64,000 nt of DNA from Nesterenkonia cremea (GCF_014642675.1 NZ_BMIS01000007.1:62001-126000), one strand, 5' to 3'. Positions 17,229 to 29,748 are shown, numbered from the stretch's first letter. The notes: generated by a model not told the origin, from the letters alone. Program-made: numbers and translations.

Positions 17229-20225
17229 ATGCCGACCCCTGCCTCTCCCTCCCCTGATGCCCACGGCCGCCGCTGGCCGCGGATGCTCACCGTCGCCGTC
17301 CTGAGCGGAGCCATGCTGGGCCCCGTCCCGGCGATGGCCTCCACTGCGGAGGACCCCGAGGGTGCCGACTGCATCCTGATCGACGAGGTCAACACCCGCG
17401 GCGGCAGCAGCGCCCAGGACCTGCCCCGCTATGTGGAGCTGACCAACAGCTGCGACGCCGAGGTGGACGTCAGCGGCTGGTCCGTCCAGGGCTATCAGAG
17501 CAGCGGAACTCCTTACAGCGGCAGCAGCACACAGCTCAGCGGCTCCATCCCCGCCGAGGGCAGCTACCTGATCCTGGGCCCCGCCGCCGACGGCGGCCCG
17601 GTCACCGAGGTCCACCCAGACCACGACGCCGGCGCCGCCCTGAACTACGCCGGCGGAGATTCCTCGGTGGCTCTGTTCTCCACCGAGAGCCCGGCCGAGG
17701 ACGCCTCCGGAGACCTCTCCGAGCACCCGGACGTGGTGGACGCTCTGGGCTGGGGCGAGGCCGAGATCGGGTTGGGCGACTCCCGGCCCACCGCACCGGA
17801 GGCCGCCTCCGGAGAGACGCTGCAGCGCGTGGACACCACCGGGGACGACGGGGAGGACTTCTCCGCCGCACCGGCAGCGCCCCGGTACAGCGGCGGGGAC
17901 GCACTGATCAGCGAGGACGAGGAGGAGCCGGATCCAGAGGACCCCGATCCGACCGAACCGGACCCGAGCGAACCCACCGATCCCCCGGCTGAGGGCGAGC
18001 TGCCGATCTCCGAGATCCGCGGCGAGGCCAGCATCGACCCGACCACCAGCCCCTATCTGGGCGAGGAGGTCACCACCCGCGGTGTGGTCACCGCCCGCTA
18101 TGCCGACCCCGAGAACGAGTCCCGCCCCTGGGACGGCTTCTCCCTCCAGGAGGAGGGCGCCTGCGGCGAGGAGGACTACAGCGACCACGAGGTCTCCTGC
18201 GCCGTGTTCGTCTGGATGGGCACCGGCTGGGACGGCTCCGAGGTCGAAGAGGGCGACTATGTGGAGGTCACCGGCGCGGTCGACACCTGGGAGGAGTCCA
18301 GCTCCACCGACTCCGCCCAGCTTCAGATCACCCAGCCTGAGGTGGACGTCCTGGAGGGCGAGAGCTTCACCGAGCCGGTCCCCTACCCCGTGGAGGGCTT
18401 CCTGGAGGTCGAGGAGCGCGAGGAGCTCATCGGCATGGCCCTGGCCCCGGAAGGCGACTGGACGGTCACCGACAACTACGGCCTGCTCCACGGCGAGGCC
18501 GACAGCGTGGGCGGCGTGCTCGGAGTGGTGGACGGCACCGACCCGTTGGTCATCCCCACCGCCCAGCACCACCCGGACGCCGAGGAGCGCGAGGAGCTGG
18601 CCGTCTCAAACGCCGAGCGCTTCATCCAGCTGGGCCACGGTGGCCGCAACCGGTGGGCCAGTTGGTCCGATGAGGCCGATATGCCGCTGCCCTACCTGAG
18701 CACCGAGCAGGTCCCGCGAGTGGGCTCCTCCGTGGAGTGGAATGCCCCGGTGATCCTGGAGCACCGCTACGACAACTGGCGCTTCGAGCCCACCTCCTTC
18801 CTGCCCGGCAGCCCGGAGCAGGAGCCGGCCACCTTCAGCGACACCCGCGAGGAGGCCGAGGTGCCCGAGCGCGCCGGAGACGTCCGCGTGGCCGGATTCA
18901 ACGTCCTGAACTACTTCCCGCACGTCGGTGAGTACGAGCAGGACTGCGACTACCACGAGGACCGCCACGGCGAGCCCACCACCACCGACTTCTGCACCAG
19001 CCGCGGCGCCTACACCGACGAGCACTTCGAGGTGCAGCAGCAACGGATCGTGAACACCATCGTGGCGATGGACGCCGATATCGTCGCCCTGCAGGAGATG
19101 GAGAACTCCGCCCACTTCGGCGAGGACCGCGACTACGCCCACCAGGTGCTGGTGGAGGCGCTCAACGCCGTCGAGGGCGAGGGCACCTGGGACTACGTCC
19201 CGGTGGAGGAGTTCCCGGAGGATGAGGACGTCATCCGCAACGGCTACATCTATAAGCCCGATGCCGTGGAGCTGGTGGACTCGCTGATCCTCTTCGACGA
19301 GGGCGTGGAGCATCTGGACTCCGATGCCCTGGACGGATACGACCTGGCCGACATCTATTCCAACGCCCGTGAGCCCATGGCCGCGCTGTTCCAGCCGGTG
19401 GGCGGGGACGAGGACGACCAGTTCGCTCTGGTGGTCAACCACCTGAAGTCCAAGGGCGGCGAAGGCGAGGGCGACAACGCCGACGTCGGAGACGGCAGCG
19501 GCGCCTTCAACGGCGACCGCACCCGCCAGGCCGAGGCCATGGTGGCCTTCACCGATGCCATGCAGGAGGAGTACGGCACCGACCGCTTCTACCTGATGGG
19601 CGACTTCAACGCCTATGCGGCTGAGGATCCGATGGTCACCATCGAGGAGGGTGGCTTCACCAACCTCTCCGCCCAGCACTCTGAGGAGACCGGCAACTAC
19701 TCCTACAGCTTCAGCGGAGAGTCCGGCTCGCTGGATCACGTGGTGGCCACCGACGCCGCCGTGGAGACAGTGGCTCAGACCCACATCTGGAACACCAACG
19801 CCCCGGAACCCATCGCCCTGGAGTACAGCCGCTACGAGGCCTCGGGGACCCCCGGGCTCTACGAGGAGCCCGCATGGAGCGACTCCATCTGGCGGGCCTC
19901 CGACCACGATCCGATCATCGCGGACATCGTGGTGGGCGAGGAGACCGACGCCGGCCAGGACGGCGGCACCGGTGATGAGGATGCCGACGGCGGCGCGGCA
20001 GGATCCGAGGCTGGCGCTGACGTTGAGGCCCGTGGAGCGGAGACCGGAGCAGGAACGGGCTCCGCAGCGGCCTCCGCGGAGGAGGACGCCTCCCCCGCAG
20101 CAGCCTCCAGCGATGGAGATCTGGCGCTGACCGGTGCCCAGAACTTCTGGATCGCCGCGATCGCAGCCGGGCTGCTCGGCGTCGGGACCTTCCTGGCCCA
20201 CCGCTCCCGGCTGGGCCAGCCCTGA
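17229..20225 (+). CDS. Secreted, wall-anchored ExeM/NucH-type extracellular endonuclease
   Basis: A 998-residue surface nuclease. The order is: signal peptide; lamin-tail-like domain (DEVNTRGGS, YVELTNSC, DVSGWSVQGY, residues about 45-150); an Asp/Glu/Pro hinge; an OB-fold segment (TTRGVVTARYAD, FSLQEEGACG); and a C-terminal endonuclease/exonuclease/phosphatase domain. The last carries VAGFNVLNYF, DIVALQEMEN, VVNHLKSKGG, LMGDFNAYA and RASDHDPI as metal and catalytic motifs. After an acidic stalk the protein ends LALTG, a hydrophobic helix and HRSRLGQP, again a LAxTG sortase signal. GAGGAATCTGC precedes ATG. With the upstream 5'-nucleotidase it could degrade extracellular DNA to nucleosides and phosphate. 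Confidence 0.9.
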   Translation: MPTPASPSPDAHGRRWPRMLTVAVLSGAMLGPVPAMASTAEDPEGADCILIDEVNTRGGSSAQDLPRYVELTNSCDAEVDVSGWSVQGYQSSGTPYSGSSTQLSGSIPAEGSYLILGPAADGGPVTEVHPDHDAGAALNYAGGDSSVALFSTESPAEDASGDLSEHPDVVDALGWGEAEIGLGDSRPTAPEAASGETLQRVDTTGDDGEDFSAAPAAPRYSGGDALISEDEEEPDPEDPDPTEPDPSEPTDPPAEGELPISEIRGEASIDPTTSPYLGEEVTTRGVVTARYADPENESRPWDGFSLQEEGACGEEDYSDHEVSCAVFVWMGTGWDGSEVEEGDYVEVTGAVDTWEESSSTDSAQLQITQPEVDVLEGESFTEPVPYPVEGFLEVEEREELIGMALAPEGDWTVTDNYGLLHGEADSVGGVLGVVDGTDPLVIPTAQHHPDAEEREELAVSNAERFIQLGHGGRNRWASWSDEADMPLPYLSTEQVPRVGSSVEWNAPVILEHRYDNWRFEPTSFLPGSPEQEPATFSDTREEAEVPERAGDVRVAGFNVLNYFPHVGEYEQDCDYHEDRHGEPTTTDFCTSRGAYTDEHFEVQQQRIVNTIVAMDADIVALQEMENSAHFGEDRDYAHQVLVEALNAVEGEGTWDYVPVEEFPEDEDVIRNGYIYKPDAVELVDSLILFDEGVEHLDSDALDGYDLADIYSNAREPMAALFQPVGGDEDDQFALVVNHLKSKGGEGEGDNADVGDGSGAFNGDRTRQAEAMVAFTDAMQEEYGTDRFYLMGDFNAYAAEDPMVTIEEGGFTNLSAQHSEETGNYSYSFSGESGSLDHVVATDAAVETVAQTHIWNTNAPEPIALEYSRYEASGTPGLYEEPAWSDSIWRASDHDPIIADIVVGEETDAGQDGGTGDEDADGGAAGSEAGADVEARGAETGAGTGSAAASAEEDASPAAASSDGDLALTGAQNFWIAAIAAGLLGVGTFLAHRSRLGQP

Positions 20226-20374
20226 GTCCGCAGCAGCTCTGAATCTGCCTCAGCCCTGGGCTCGGGTCAACGCTGCACCCGGATCACCGCTGAGGGCGGA
20301 GAGGCCGTCCATGTGGCGGAGAGTGATCAGCTGAACCGGCCGCCCGGACAGAGAGACGGGCGCAGACGGAGCGC

Positions 20375-21529
20375 TCAGCGGTCCTGCTGGCTCAGCGGGG
20401 AGACGATGGCGTCCACACGCTGGAAGGACTTCAGGTCCACATAGCCGGTGGTGGCCATGGCCCGCTTGAGACCGCCCATCAGGTTGGAGCTGCCGTCGGT
20501 GTGGTGGCTGGGGCCCCAGAGGACCTCCTCCAGCGGGCCCACGGTGCCCACCCGGGTGCGATGGCCCCGCGGGAACTCCTGGTGCACGGCCTCCAGGCCC
20601 CAGTGCCAGCCGCGGCCGGGGGCTTCCTCGGCCCGGGCCAGCGTGGCGCCGAGCATGACGGCGTCGGCGCCCATGGCCAGGGCCTTGACGATGTCGCCGG
20701 AGGTGCCCAGGCCGCCGTCGGCGATCACATGCACATAGCGTCCGCCGGACTCGTCCAGGTAGTCCCGGCGGGCTGCGGCGATGTCGCTGATGGCCGTGGC
20801 CATCGGCACGCGGATGCCCAGTGCGCGGCGGGTGGTGGTGGCGGAGCCGCCGCCGAATCCCACCAGCACACCGGCGGCACCGGTGCGCATCAGATGCAGG
20901 GCCGGAGTGTAGCCGGCCGCACCACCCACGATCACCGGAACGTCGAGCTCGTAGATGAACTCCTTGAGGTTCAACGGCTCAGTGCCGTCCACGCCGTTGT
21001 CGGTGACATGCTCGGCCGAGACAGTGGTCCCGCGGATGACGAACATGTCCACTCCGGCGTCCACCACGGTCTGGTAGAACTCCTGGGTGCGCTGCGGGGT
21101 CAGGGAGCCGGAGACCACGACGCCGGCCTCACGGATCTCGGCCAGGCGTGCGGTGATCAGCTCCGCCTTGATCGGCTCGGAGTAGAGCTCCTGCAGCCGG
21201 CGGGTGTTCTCCGGGGAGACATCGCTGGCCTCCAGGTGGGCGATCTCCTCGAGGATGGGCTCCGGGTTCTCGTACCGGGTCCACAGGCCCTCGAGGTTCA
21301 GCACGCCCAGGCCGCCCAGCTTGCCCAGCGCGATGGCCGAGGCCGGGGACATGACCGAGTCCATGGGGGCGCCGATGACCGGCATGTCGAACTTATAGGC
21401 GTCGATCTGCCACTCCAGGCTGACATCCTGCGGGCTGCGGGTCCGGCGGCTCGGCACGACGGCGACATCGTCCAGCGCCCAGGCCCGGCGCGCGTTCTTG
21501 GCCAGGCCGATGGGGAGTTCGTTGCTCAA
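20375..21529 (-). CDS. guaB3: GuaB3-family IMP dehydrogenase/GMP reductase-like protein
   Basis: A 384-residue TIM-barrel protein of the IMPDH/GMPR superfamily without CBS domains. The barrel start PVIGAPMDSVMSPASAIALGKLGGLGVLNLEG and the phosphate loop IADGGLGTSGDIVKALAMGADAVMLG are split here only by normal spacing. The position of the catalytic Cys of true IMPDH (GSICTTR) reads SATTTRRALGI, so Cys is replaced by Thr, as I recall for other actinobacterial GuaB3 proteins. Its chemistry therefore differs from GuaB; some GuaB3 proteins have been reported as GMP reductases. It lies 12 nt after guaB in one operon. Confidence 0.92.
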   Translation of the reverse strand: MSNELPIGLAKNARRAWALDDVAVVPSRRTRSPQDVSLEWQIDAYKFDMPVIGAPMDSVMSPASAIALGKLGGLGVLNLEGLWTRYENPEPILEEIAHLEASDVSPENTRRLQELYSEPIKAELITARLAEIREAGVVVSGSLTPQRTQEFYQTVVDAGVDMFVIRGTTVSAEHVTDNGVDGTEPLNLKEFIYELDVPVIVGGAAGYTPALHLMRTGAAGVLVGFGGGSATTTRRALGIRVPMATAISDIAAARRDYLDESGGRYVHVIADGGLGTSGDIVKALAMGADAVMLGATLARAEEAPGRGWHWGLEAVHQEFPRGHRTRVGTVGPLEEVLWGPSHHTDGSSNLMGGLKRAMATTGYVDLKSFQRVDAIVSPLSQQDR

Positions 21530-21541
21530 GAGGTGGTGTCC

Positions 21542-23116
<1,575 letters not shown>

Positions 23117-23174
23117 CTACTTGCCAGGTGACGCCCTTTCGATCCGGCTCCGCCTCCGTCCGGCTCAGGTCAGC

Positions 23175-24422
23175 TCAGCCGCCGAAGGCGCCGGGTGCCG
23201 CACGGCGGTGCAGCTTCAGCTTGAACCCGACGCCGGCGGCGACCACCACGGCCGCGCCGAAGACCCAGCCCGAGAGCGCCATCGCGTGGGTGCCTGAGAG
23301 CAGCACGCCGATGGTGCAGCCCAGGCCGATCATCGCACCCCAACCCAGCAGCACTCCCCCGATCGCAGCGGTAGCCGAGCTGTACGCCGTCGCGCGTTCG
23401 ATCCGCACGCGGCGTCCGGGCAGCGCGGCAGCGAAGGAGGCCAGCACGATGCCGGCGATCAGCCAGCCGTTGGTGGTGATGGTGTCCACCACCACGGCCA
23501 CGCAGCCGGCCAGCTGCTCGTCGATGCCGGGCATGAAGTTGGGCAGCCAGCCCATCTCGTCCATCCCGGTACGGGTGAGCGAGGAGATCTGGCTGGTCAC
23601 GCCCAGCGGCTCGTCCTTGTAGTAGGCCAGCACCGCCAGCAGCCCGACGCCGGTTCCGGTGGCCAGGGCGGGCCAGCGCTTGAAGAACAGCAGGCGGCGG
23701 ACCTCGGTGCCGTCCACGGTGCGGCCGCCGCGGCCCTCCACCGGAGGGTTCCACCGCAGCAGCCAGACACCCAGGCCCACCAGCACGCCCAGCTGCAGCA
23801 GCACGGCCAGCGTGTAGCCGCCGCCGGCGGGCAGCCAGGGCGCCGGGGCACCCATGATGAAGCCGGAGTACATGAAGTCCCAGCTGAGGAAGCCCAGACC
23901 GAAGCCCACCACGACGCCGATGAGTGCCGGGACGGAGCGCAGGTGCCCCTCCGGCAGACGGTACAGGTGCCCGGCGATGCAGCCCCCGGAGATGACCATG
24001 CCCAGGCCGAAGGCCAGTCCGGCCATGATCAGCGCCAGGGAGACCGGGGCGATATGGGCGTCGGTGGGCGCGTTGTCGGCTCCCGGGGTGGGGATGCGGG
24101 TGGAGAAGACCACCGCGTAGCCGATCATGCCCACGGCGATGGAGATCAGGATGGCGTAGAGGCCGCGGCTGTTCCCCTTCTCGAAGAAGTCGCGGAAGAT
24201 GCAGAAGAAGCAGTAGCGGCCGCGCTCGAAGAGGATGCCCAGGCCGGCGCCGATCAGCAGCATGAAGGCCGCGTTCGATCCGCCGAGGCCCTCACCCCCA
24301 GTCATGTTCAGGTAGGCGGCGGTGCCCAGCAGCAGAGCGGCCACAGCAACGGAGATCGAGGTGCGGACCGTGTCCTCGCGGGTCCAGCCCAGCGGTCGGT
24401 CTGCCTTCACTTCAACAGTCAT
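23175..24422 (-). CDS. YeeE/YedE (TsuA-type) sulfur-compound transporter
   Basis: A 415-residue inner-membrane protein with about ten hydrophobic segments, in the family that takes up thiosulfate. The paired Cys motifs are present: SGGCIAGHLYR and LGCTIGVLLSG, plus NSRGLYAIL and CFFCIFRDFF near the N-terminal third. The gene follows a membrane-anchored rhodanese, supporting thiosulfate or sulfane-sulfur import. A strong hairpin lies in the 109-bp gap between the two, so it may have partly separate expression. No TusA-like partner was seen next to it. Confidence 0.88.
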   Translation of the reverse strand: MTVEVKADRPLGWTREDTVRTSISVAVAALLLGTAAYLNMTGGEGLGGSNAAFMLLIGAGLGILFERGRYCFFCIFRDFFEKGNSRGLYAILISIAVGMIGYAVVFSTRIPTPGADNAPTDAHIAPVSLALIMAGLAFGLGMVISGGCIAGHLYRLPEGHLRSVPALIGVVVGFGLGFLSWDFMYSGFIMGAPAPWLPAGGGYTLAVLLQLGVLVGLGVWLLRWNPPVEGRGGRTVDGTEVRRLLFFKRWPALATGTGVGLLAVLAYYKDEPLGVTSQISSLTRTGMDEMGWLPNFMPGIDEQLAGCVAVVVDTITTNGWLIAGIVLASFAAALPGRRVRIERATAYSSATAAIGGVLLGWGAMIGLGCTIGVLLSGTHAMALSGWVFGAAVVVAAGVGFKLKLHRRAAPGAFGG

Positions 24423-24454
24423 GGGTTCCTCAGGTCGGCTTCCTCAGGCGCCGC

Positions 24455-24499
24455 ACGGCGGGCCCGGCCCCCTGTGTCCAGGGACGCCGGGCCCGCCGT
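24455..24499 (-). terminator. Hairpin between rhodanese and YeeE genes
   Basis: Perfect 14-bp arms ACGGCGGGCCCGGC and GCCGGGCCCGCCGT with a 17-nt spacer. It lies directly after the rhodanese stop and before the YeeE start, so it may attenuate rather than fully stop readthrough. Confidence 0.6.
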
Positions 24500-24531
24500 C
24501 GCGCTGTGCTCGATGTGCTCGAGGGTTCGGC

Positions 24532-25725
24532 TTACTGCTGACCCCAGAGGCCTGCGCGGTCACCGGTGTTGTTGGCCACCGGGACACCCACAGTGTTGCC
24601 CCACTCGGACCAGGAGCCGTCATAGACGGAGACCTCTTCGCCCAGGATCTGGCTCAGTGCGAACCAGGTGTGGGAGGCCCGCTCGCCGATGCGGCAGTAG
24701 GCGATGGTCGGGTCGGAGAAGTCGACGCCGGCCTCTTCGTAGATGGTGCGGATCTCCTCCTCGGGGAGGAACTCGCCGGTCTCATCGTCCACGATGTCGG
24801 TCCAGGTGACGTTGACCGAGCCGGGGATGTGGCCCCAGATGGAGGCGCCCTCACCCTCGAAGATCTCGGGGTCCACGCCGACCTCACCGTTGTGCTCCTC
24901 CGCGGAGCGGATGTCGACCAGGTTGGTGCCGGCCACGGCCTCGCCGTCGGCAGCCGCATTCTCCTCGGCCACCTCCAGCACGTCGGGCTGCAGGGCTCGG
25001 ATGTCCAGGTTCTGCGGCTGGGCCTCGAAGTCGCCCTCCGGAACCTCAGGGACGTCCTCGACCAGCTCGCGGTCCTCGTAGGCCTCCCACTTGTGCAGGC
25101 CGCCGTCGAGCAGGCGCACGTCCTCAGCGCCGTAGAGATTGAAGACCCAGGAGGCGTAGGCGGCGAACCAGTTGTTGTTGTCGCCGTAGAGGACCACGGT
25201 GGAGTCCTGGTTGATGCCCAGGGACTGAGCCAGCTCGGTGAACTCGTCCTCGGAGATGAACTCACGGGTGTTGGGCTGGGTGAACTCCTCGGACCACTCC
25301 ACGTACTGGGCCTGCGGGATGTGAGCCTCGGAGTAGGGGGTCAGCTCGGAGTCCGGGAGGTCCTCGGAGACGTCCAGCAGGACGATGTCCTGCTCGTGGA
25401 GCTCGCCCTCGTCCAGGCGCTCGGCCAGCCAGTCGGTGGTGACCAGCGGGTCCTCCTGGTGGACCTCGTCGAAGCCGCGGTGTTCGCCGGAGACTTCGAT
25501 GTTCGAGACGGTCTGGGCGGCCTCCCCGGAACCGCCGGCGGTGGATGCGTCTGCGCCGTCGTCGCCGGTGGAGTTGGCCACCAGGAAGCCGGCGGAGCCG
25601 GCGAGTGCTGCTGCGGCGACCACGGCCACAGCGGTCTTGCCGCCGGAGCCCTTGGTCTGGGTGTTCTGCTGAGACGCCGCGCCGGAGGACTGCTCTCCGG
25701 AGGTGTTCGTGTCTTCGGTGCTCAT
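24532..25725 (-). CDS. Membrane-anchored two-domain sulfurtransferase (rhodanese)
   Basis: A 397-residue thiosulfate/mercaptopyruvate-type sulfurtransferase. A single N-terminal transmembrane segment (AVAVVAAAALAGSAGFLVAN) places both rhodanese domains outside the membrane, unlike cytosolic SseA. The first domain (about residues 85-230, DWLAERLDEGELHEQDIVLLDV start) is the usual inactive one. The second holds the active loop YCRIGERASH with the persulfide-forming Cys. ATG 25725 is used because GAGGAGAAGG precedes it; a longer frame reaches 25770. The neighbouring YeeE/YedE transporter suggests that it processes external sulfur compounds before or during uptake. Confidence 0.88.
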   Translation of the reverse strand: MSTEDTNTSGEQSSGAASQQNTQTKGSGGKTAVAVVAAAALAGSAGFLVANSTGDDGADASTAGGSGEAAQTVSNIEVSGEHRGFDEVHQEDPLVTTDWLAERLDEGELHEQDIVLLDVSEDLPDSELTPYSEAHIPQAQYVEWSEEFTQPNTREFISEDEFTELAQSLGINQDSTVVLYGDNNNWFAAYASWVFNLYGAEDVRLLDGGLHKWEAYEDRELVEDVPEVPEGDFEAQPQNLDIRALQPDVLEVAEENAAADGEAVAGTNLVDIRSAEEHNGEVGVDPEIFEGEGASIWGHIPGSVNVTWTDIVDDETGEFLPEEEIRTIYEEAGVDFSDPTIAYCRIGERASHTWFALSQILGEEVSVYDGSWSEWGNTVGVPVANNTGDRAGLWGQQ

Positions 25726-25814
25726 CAGGTCCTTCTCCTCGATGGATGCCGGGTGATTCAGAAGGCTCACACAGGCGTGTGACCCCGATCTCCAGTCTGC
25801 ACGAATTGTTCAGG

Positions 25815-25833
25815 GAACTTCCGGAGTAAGTTC
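25815..25833. promoter_or_regulatory. Palindrome upstream of the sulfur genes, possible operator
   Basis: GAACTT-CCGGAGT-AAGTTC, perfect 6-bp arms, lies about 90 nt upstream of the rhodanese start, in the region between it and the divergent SurA-like gene. The regulator is unknown. Confidence 0.35.
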
Positions 25834-25998
25834 ATGAAACGTCATATACCTCACGCAGACAGGGTCCCCTGCTCACACGCCGACGCCGAACCGGCCTCCG
25901 AAGGGCCGAAGGCCTGAACCTCCCCACCAGCCGGCGTGGAGCCGACGTTGAGGTGGGCATCCTACGGTGCAGACTTGTCCACGTGTGAGGAGAACGCT

Positions 25999-26784
25999 GT
26001 GCATAAGAAGCTGCTGACCGGCGCGGCCGTGACCACCCTTCTGTTGGGTCTGGCGGCCTGCGACGAGAACACTGAGCCCGGCGCCGAGGCCGAGGAAGAG
26101 GGCCAGGACGCCCAGATGGGCGAAGACGAAGGCATGGAGATGCCGGAGCCGGACACCGAGGACTTCCCTGATGTCGTCGCCACCGTCAACGGCGAGGAGA
26201 TCACCAGCGAGGAGTTCATCCCGCAATACGAGGCACAGTTCCAGCAGATGGCCATGCAGGCCCAGATGGGCGGCGGCGGAGACATCGATGAGGCCGAGAT
26301 CCAGGAGCAGATCCTGGACGGCGCCATCGGCCTCGAGCTGCTGATCCAGGATGCTGAGGAGCAGGGCTTCGAGGCCTCCGAGGAGGACATCGACGAGGCC
26401 CTGGATGAGGCCGCCCAGGAGGGCGGCATGGAGTCCGCCGATGACATGATCGAGGCCGTTGAGGAGCAGGGCACCACCGAAGAGGAGCTGCGCGATCAGG
26501 CGGCCGACCAGGTGAAGGTGGACCAGCTGACCGAGACCCTGGACGTCTCTGAGCCTTCTGAGGAGGAGCTCGAGGAGCTCTACGAACAGCAGGAGCAGCA
26601 GCAGGAGATGATGGGCCAGGGCGGTGCCGAGGGCATGCCTGAGGGCGGCGAGCAGGAGATGCCGCCGTTCGAGGAGGTCCGCGATGAGCTCGAGTCCGAG
26701 GCCGTCGAGCAGAACGAGCAGGAAGCCCTGATGGCTCATATGGAGGAGCTGCGCGAGGGCGCTGACGTCGAGACCCACCTGTGA
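25999..26784 (+). CDS. SurA_N-like lipoprotein (possible secreted chaperone)
   Basis: A 261-residue exported lipoprotein with lipobox LAAC. After an acidic Met/Glu linker comes a SurA/PpiC-type N-terminal chaperone domain: DVVATVNGEEITSEEF, then helical Gln/Glu/Met-rich segments (QQMAMQAQM, EELLIQDAEEQGFEASEEDI-like). No parvulin catalytic domain follows; the protein ends in an acidic helix (MAHMEELREGADVETHL). It is therefore chaperone-like rather than an isomerase. GTG 25999 is chosen since AGGAG is 6 nt upstream, giving a normal signal peptide; the open frame begins at 25936. Confidence 0.8.
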   Translation: MHKKLLTGAAVTTLLLGLAACDENTEPGAEAEEEGQDAQMGEDEGMEMPEPDTEDFPDVVATVNGEEITSEEFIPQYEAQFQQMAMQAQMGGGGDIDEAEIQEQILDGAIGLELLIQDAEEQGFEASEEDIDEALDEAAQEGGMESADDMIEAVEEQGTTEEELRDQAADQVKVDQLTETLDVSEPSEEELEELYEQQEQQQEMMGQGGAEGMPEGGEQEMPPFEEVRDELESEAVEQNEQEALMAHMEELREGADVETHL

Positions 26785-26881
26785 GCCTCTCCCGCTGAAC
26801 CTCTCGGAGGAGGCGCTGAGCCTCCGGCGTCGGGATCACCCGGCGCCCGCAGATCAACTTCATACCGCTGATATGACTCCC

Positions 26882-26908
26882 TTGGCACTCTCCTTGATCG
26901 AGTGCTAA
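26882..26908. promoter_or_regulatory. CIRCE operator 1 upstream of groES
   Basis: TTGGCACTC-N9-GAGTGCTAA, one mismatch from the canonical HrcA-binding CIRCE element. It overlaps the -35 region of the groES promoter. Confidence 0.93.
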
Positions 26909-26922
26909 GGGAGTCATATAGT
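26894..26922 (+). promoter_or_regulatory. Promoter of groES-groEL
   Basis: TTGATC (26894-26899), 17-bp spacer, TATAGT (26917-26922). The -35 lies in CIRCE 1 and the start site would fall in or just before CIRCE 2, a layout that lets HrcA block initiation. Confidence 0.7.
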
Positions 26923-26927
26923 TTGTC

Positions 26928-26954
26928 TTAGCACTCGCCGTCACCGGGTGCTAA
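26928..26954. promoter_or_regulatory. CIRCE operator 2 upstream of groES
   Basis: TTAGCACTC-N9-GGGTGCTAA, one mismatch from consensus, 19 bp after CIRCE 1. Two CIRCE copies in tandem are commonly seen in heat-shock promoters of this group. Confidence 0.93.
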
Positions 26955-27068
26955 TGCCAAAGGGGCGCTAACCGGCGGAGGCACGCCTCCGGAACCCGCG
27001 ACGACGGTTGGTCACTCCCACGGCGCGCAACCTGTACCGATTCACCATCTGCAAAGGAGAGAACTGAC

Positions 27069-28978
<1,910 letters not shown>

Positions 28979-29009
28979 TCCTCGCCCCCTGAAACTTCTT
29001 CAGGCTGTC

Positions 29010-29049
29010 AGAAGGCCGGTCCGGGATACGTCTCCCGGGCCGGCCTTCT
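29010..29049 (+). terminator. Terminator of groES-groEL
   Basis: 17-nt arms AGAAGGCCGGTCCGGGA / TCCCGGGCCGGCCTTCT with one G-U pair and a 6-nt loop, followed by TCGTG. Confidence 0.85.
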
Positions 29050-29106
29050 TCGTGCCCGGGGAAGCGCCGGGGAGGTCCCCAGCGGATCATCTGCTGGAAT
29101 GGGAGC

Positions 29107-29688
29107 ATGGACCACTCGCCCCACTCCCCTGCCGCTGACCCCGACGCCGTCAGCACGCTCAGCCATCCCCAGCGCCCCGCCTATGTGCTCATCTACAGCC
29201 TCCTCGGCTTCACCACACTCATCGTGCTGACAGTCTTCCTCCTGGTCCCTGAGGAGTCGGGGCTGGCCGATCTGGTGCTCGCCTTCAGCGTCATCGGCAC
29301 CACGGCCCTGCTGTGCACTGTGCTGGTGAAGGCCTCCGTGGTCCATCTGGAGGCCTCTGCCGAGGAGGGCCTCACCATGTCCTTGGGACATGTGGTCTCC
29401 CGGAACCTCCCCTGGGAGGCCATCGCCTCCATCGAGGAGGCACCCAGCGGCGGCAGCTTCGACGTGGGATGGAAGCTCATGGGCGGAGGCCGCATCGGCT
29501 ATCTGGCCGGGGCAGAGACGCTGCTGGTGAAGATCCGCCCGGAGTTCCGCCAGGCGGTCCGCAGCGGCGCGATCGGCATCCAGGGCAGTCCCCGTCTGGC
29601 CGAGTGGTACTACGCCTCAGCGCCCGACGCCGGCCGCGTGGCCACCCAGCTGGAGCAGCTGAGGCTGCGGAACTCGCCCTCTGCCTGA
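29107..29688 (+). CDS. Small two-helix membrane protein of unknown function
   Basis: A 193-residue protein with two adjacent hydrophobic segments (YVLIYSLLGFTTLIVLTVF and a second about residues 55-78), then a cytoplasmic-looking domain of about 110 residues. The latter has PH-like character (SLGHVVSRNLPWEAIASIEE, VKIRPEFRQAV, YYASAPDAGRV). The end of this domain, with its fixed boundaries and 'ARVATQLEQL'-style helix, recalls bacterial PH-domain proteins, but I cannot assign a family with certainty. It stands alone between groEL and an MFS gene. Confidence 0.65.
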   Translation: MDHSPHSPAADPDAVSTLSHPQRPAYVLIYSLLGFTTLIVLTVFLLVPEESGLADLVLAFSVIGTTALLCTVLVKASVVHLEASAEEGLTMSLGHVVSRNLPWEAIASIEEAPSGGSFDVGWKLMGGGRIGYLAGAETLLVKIRPEFRQAVRSGAIGIQGSPRLAEWYYASAPDAGRVATQLEQLRLRNSPSA

Positions 29689-29748
29689 GCGCCCCCGTCC
29701 AGCTGATCACCAGCTTGTTGTATCTGCGAACTATGAAAGAATCGTGGC

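Noticed and set aside
18606-20201. 531-codon minus-strand open frame
   Set aside because: Antisense to the secreted nuclease.
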